Below are positions 33,901 to 34,911 of a stretch of 34,911 nucleotides of DNA, in pieces. The notes beneath the pieces were generated by a model. The model was not told the DNA's origin. It made no database searches and worked only from the letters and a program-made list of their open reading frames with translations. Made by a program: the position numbers and the translations under genes. Each line of letters opens with the position of its first letter. The stretch's first letter is position 1. Origin of the DNA: Candidatus Pacearchaeota archaeon (GTDB lineage: Archaea > Nanobdellota > Nanobdellia > Pacearchaeales > GW2011-AR1); assembly GCA_017608305.1 (NCBI GenBank), contig JAFCGC010000004.1, positions 1 to 34,911 of the forward strand, given 5' to 3'.

Positions 33901-34841
33901 TTGGATTTAATGTTGAAAGAGGGCAAACAAATCAAACAGCAAACACAGGAATTAGTATAAATAATACTGGAAATTATAATGCAACCGGAAATATTGGAAT
34001 AGAAGCAATTGATCTTTATGGAAAAGGAAATGCAGATGGATATGTAATTTCATGTGGAAATTTTACTGCAGATACAGATAGCGGAGAAACATCTTGTGCA
34101 GGAGTTGTATTGCAAAATGCAACAAATGTAACAATAACATCAAGTGTATTAGAAAGAGGAAATTTATCAGACGCAAAAGCACAAGAAACAATTTATTATT
34201 GTATGAAAACAGTTCCCTCCATAATTGTTTCAGGAGTTTATGATACTTCAACAGCAGGAAGTTGGACCATCACCTTATTACTAGTAGCATTGATCCCTGC
34301 AAGAAGAAAGAAAAATATAAAGAACAATAAATCAATCAAAGCACTAGATCTATTAACACAAGAACTAAGAGAAGAATATTCAAAAGACAAAGAAGCAATA
34401 ATAAAAGCACTAATTAAAGAAATCAAAAAGAAACACAGAATCAGCAATAAAGAAATTTATGAATTATTAGAGGTAAGAAAGGATATAGAAATACCTCTAA
34501 ATATTTTCACAAAGGAGTTAGGAGCACTAGAATCAATTACAAAATATATGAAAGAGAATTTAAGTATGGCTTATTATGAAATTGCTGAATTACTCAACAG
34601 AGATCAAAGAACAATCTGGACAGCTTATAACAAAGCAAATAAAAAACAAAACAAAGGATATAAAACAAAAAACAAAAAAATGAAATTACCAATACAAATA
34701 TTTGATAATAAAAAACTAACAATACTAGAAACAGTCATTGCATATTTAAGACAAGAAAATCTTTCATATAGTGAAATTGCTAAATTAATTAACAGAGATC
34801 AAAGAAATATTTGGAAAACTTATTCAAAAATAAAAAAATAA
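27921..34841 (+). CDS. Giant surface protein with tandem C-terminal helix-turn-helix domains (copy 2)
   Basis: This 2306-residue protein repeats the plan of the 12717 gene. A conserved N-terminal domain (1-90; WIDYYDDYIKDCEKL) is followed by a membrane helix (about 92-115), LLTGQAISEP, a Ser/Asp-rich tract (about 221-266) and a Glu-rich tract (to about 357). The shared GQPVKWKKHLEL-to-IIDP region (about 445-830) is broken by an insertion of about 110 residues. Then come a DNRLRE-like domain (about 834-1024; KLLIEYTGG), a LamG-like domain (about 1080-1290; YIFDGKDDYMDIS), a right-handed beta-helix of NosD type (about 1345-1775), a carboxypeptidase-regulatory-like fold (about 1777-1865) and an Ig-like C-terminal ectodomain. 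WTITLLLVALIPARRKK precedes the tail, which has YYEIAELLNRDQRTIW and YSEIAKLINRDQRNIW HTH units. It is probably a glycosylated, membrane-tethered sensor or adhesin. Confidence 0.85.
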   Translation: MGRTRIAKARIVELQSRVAFAQRKKTELILYTHKLKEKYLKKQISYSRYVEILYKKADGKTINQWIDYYDDYIKDCEKLIKEQKKKLIITKVPIILLSLGFIIVLITSVFYIQPIIVGFFVQEQEHTQIINMDFNESTIYDWAVENPGTLDSVKISGSVLKQGNAKVYLEDILIFDSSKLKKEKNKPNSLLTGQAISEPDNNEISWWKKILGFFTLAGRAVEDSGDSGSSDSSDNSDSSDSGSDSGGDSGSSDSGSSDSSSESSDSEDTITGGSTAEDSSPSPEESSTTSEEESTEEAQSEEPEEEETEEEPETNITEEEPPTKEPEQNITEEPDTNETTQEPSEEEPEEEPTEDFIINFKDICEETCDLSYILLNKSTYTLRIEISNSELNLDEIKYTILEKIPENITEEIPPENITEKPILPNITIIPKINISENFTIATVQYSAVLGQPVKWKKHLELDKPEKIKIELPKEATKITVNKLVTLYSEDTITGGSTAEDSSPSQEESPTTSEEIKEIEKQISEKEQDEKIQELEEQIKELNEKVEKLEEKEDITSTSLITGQTISEPEKEKSFFLTKWIKNIFSTITGRAITTQEILEKGIIEVTIDENATNFEIKYETPAPYAIEQETSSGKIVKIIGPTSIHYENVLAFTELNENLKVTNPSKIKIYWEEQNTYLPVQSVQDRNNNNIYDYIEWVAPQLSNQTFHIIVITKAEHLNENKIFIEEIYEQVKELDNIWSPTIPDSHYVRVVFETNLSSENDITIYPRIINGTPKIEIYELDGTDIIAEFSSLNSDQYNKIYLTNLISESQNTFDLKILDGAVEFDHIIDPSACSGGWCEFDNTLNLADIYICENGRSGSCATTTDMGIQIKWDISDLCDLNPDSIDSANLQLNITSKAGSPDNDATIFYIEDQTWTEASGELVVAGQSAINQTAGTFSSITSGKLTNVSVLTQLKQACGQGDNVTIRIYDPDYEVTAINAVGDGAFNNFGHTELGSDNYYAFGARENTDSTAYPKLLIEYTGGAAQNNVPTQTTPIIIPSAVRVVDNMTCVNQSTADLDGETVTNIYNWLVDGSSIAILNMPFNSEITATTENLIRDYSNWKNNATLASGSATPTWTSNGKLGGGYIFDGKDDYMDISTINNLANTESITIMAWIKPNGFSKYDWIFTAGRTGDNPIVTMTINETGLLQGHIEADSTDQITTTEDGLTMSSGNWYHVAIVYDRINNQSIRYINGTQTGTIDDISSTMGTLSVEGTSYIAAASNLQANEHFNGTIDEVKVYNRTISAIQIKKIYNEGFNNYTNSTILSNELTAGENWTCQVIPNDGKDDGLISQNSTIILSSSGCIPIESGITLSADTSHCYEFTQDDTTLDCAGHTITGTKNNTLYYINANNTKGITIKDCLLQNASHGIKFKDVNNSKIINTTLYNFNDTSGLEVYGIGINFTNSYNNLIQVNLTNIYTGQTTSEDCFDNSHLYGIYLFNSNNITIENSTFNNINGTYRGDTSDSAGCQSGILSHGTAIYAENSNNLTIYNSNLSSGKFGITISNGIDLNISSNKINNITSRFAHISSNSKNIFIINNQINQSSRAIIILNSNNSLIKNNFISQANTRNIYFSSSQDYIIQDNKVKHGLADLDASSLIQTTGGNNGTIKNNVFEHFNLSSNTAFYIANGLNLGDTNTILKNNTFFNITFPYDNGGVVYVNNQINSSNNNFTNITKAYYFNGLASSNSTIINDTITFSNNSIYLEASANNISFVNVNFNKSNCEFEALTSFFNYYYLKVNVTNNTLQSISGASVNISDALGVRSVSDTTDADGLTSQYTFLEYNETSNGKTYFTNYNVSGNESNYATNSTLVNLTSSKFVHLILPSNTAPEVIYMSPIAATNPVEAGYKIIKFNVTINDTDGVNNLNDSSVTANFSKTDEALRENISCVETLGANTSSAQNYSCTIAMWYFDGSGNWNVTVYGEDTSGGSGINTSTSFQYNQLKALIISPSGIGFNVERGQTNQTANTGISINNTGNYNATGNIGIEAIDLYGKGNADGYVISCGNFTADTDSGETSCAGVVLQNATNVTITSSVLERGNLSDAKAQETIYYCMKTVPSIIVSGVYDTSTAGSWTITLLLVALIPARRKKNIKNNKSIKALDLLTQELREEYSKDKEAIIKALIKEIKKKHRISNKEIYELLEVRKDIEIPLNIFTKELGALESITKYMKENLSMAYYEIAELLNRDQRTIWTAYNKANKKQNKGYKTKNKKMKLPIQIFDNKKLTILETVIAYLRQENLSYSEIAKLINRDQRNIWKTYSKIKK
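28715..28796. repeat. 82-bp intragenic repeat, copy 1
   Basis: This matches 29381-29462 with two mismatches, 666 bases (222 codons) apart and in frame. It encodes SEDTITGGSTAEDSSPS and flanking Glu/Thr residues. Confidence 0.9.
29381..29462. repeat. 82-bp intragenic repeat, copy 2
   Basis: This second copy sits at the start of the roughly 110-residue insertion that the 12717 paralogue lacks. The insertion also carries a second LITGQTISEP, so a linker segment seems to have been copied into the conserved domain. Confidence 0.9.
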
Positions 34842-34911
34842 ATGATCTATCAAAGAAATATTTGGAAAACTTATTCAAAAATAAAAAAATAAATGATCTA
34901 TCAAAGAAATA
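34799..34911. repeat. 51-bp tandem repeat at the window end
   Basis: The last codons of the giant gene and its stop recur every 51 bases (TCAAAGAAATA at 34799, 34850 and 34901), two full units plus 11 bases, running into the edge. Each unit reads MIYQRNIWKTYSKIKK and a stop, a copy of the last HTH helix. This could be a genuine 3'-end duplication or an assembly loop at a contig end. Confidence 0.85.

Overview
The window looks like one AT-rich archaeal contig from a DPANN-type genome, most like the Woesearchaeota/Pacearchaeota (Nanoarchaeota-related) group. The archaeal assignment rests on transcription factor E, ribosomal protein eS17, the archaeal tRNA-splicing endonuclease EndA, an archaeal/eukaryotic-type glycyl-tRNA synthetase, tRNAs without encoded CCA, and TATA boxes about 25-30 bases before start codons with almost no Shine-Dalgarno sites. 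The lineage within archaea is inferred from gene style (short bacterial-type AlaRS and LeuRS, many small coiled-coil and sequon-rich surface proteins), not from a phylogeny. Both window ends lie in repeated DNA (a lysine-codon repeat at the left, a 51-bp tandem repeat at the right), which fits contig ends.

Left third (1-12,400), information processing: TFE with a very long lysine-rich tail (cut by the edge), two overlapping coiled-coil genes, a short AlaRS without the C-Ala domain, a kinase-like gene broken by one in-frame TAA, a bacterial-type LeuRS, a GC-rich hairpin that may be a small RNA, EndA, a winged-helix protein, eS17, a small membrane protein, tRNA(CAU) overlapped antisense by a LAGLIDADG homing endonuclease, a HIT protein, a lysine-rich mini-protein sharing 54 identical bases with the TFE tail, and GlyRS. 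GlyRS is preceded by an in-frame 63-codon extension that has a strong Shine-Dalgarno site but one TAA, behind a long leader with a possible pseudoknot.

Middle (12,400-24,870), cell surface: three perfect 29-bp repeats separate the glyS leader promoter from a divergent surface-protein cluster. Its proteins share N-terminal membrane anchors, a recurring TG(Q/F) motif just after the anchor, many N-glycosylation sequons, Ig-like and jelly-roll domains, and in several cases C-terminal anchors with basic tails. One exported protein has a BPL_N/glutamine-amidotransferase-like domain.

Right third (24,870-34,911): a ribbon-helix-helix/MazF toxin-antitoxin pair with a near-perfect 20-bp palindrome at its promoter, a second HIT protein, tRNA-Cys(GCA) sharing a TATA element with a divergent EamA transporter, a stand-alone compact [FeFe]-hydrogenase-like protein, and a 2306-residue surface protein.

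The most unusual system is the pair of giant surface proteins (1239 and 2306 residues). Each joins a conserved N-terminal intracellular-type domain, a membrane segment, a large ectodomain, a short hydrophobic stretch and a C-terminal tandem helix-turn-helix module of DNA-binding appearance. They may be one-piece surface-to-DNA sensors; this is inference. Functions are read from motifs by eye; no database search or folding program was run.
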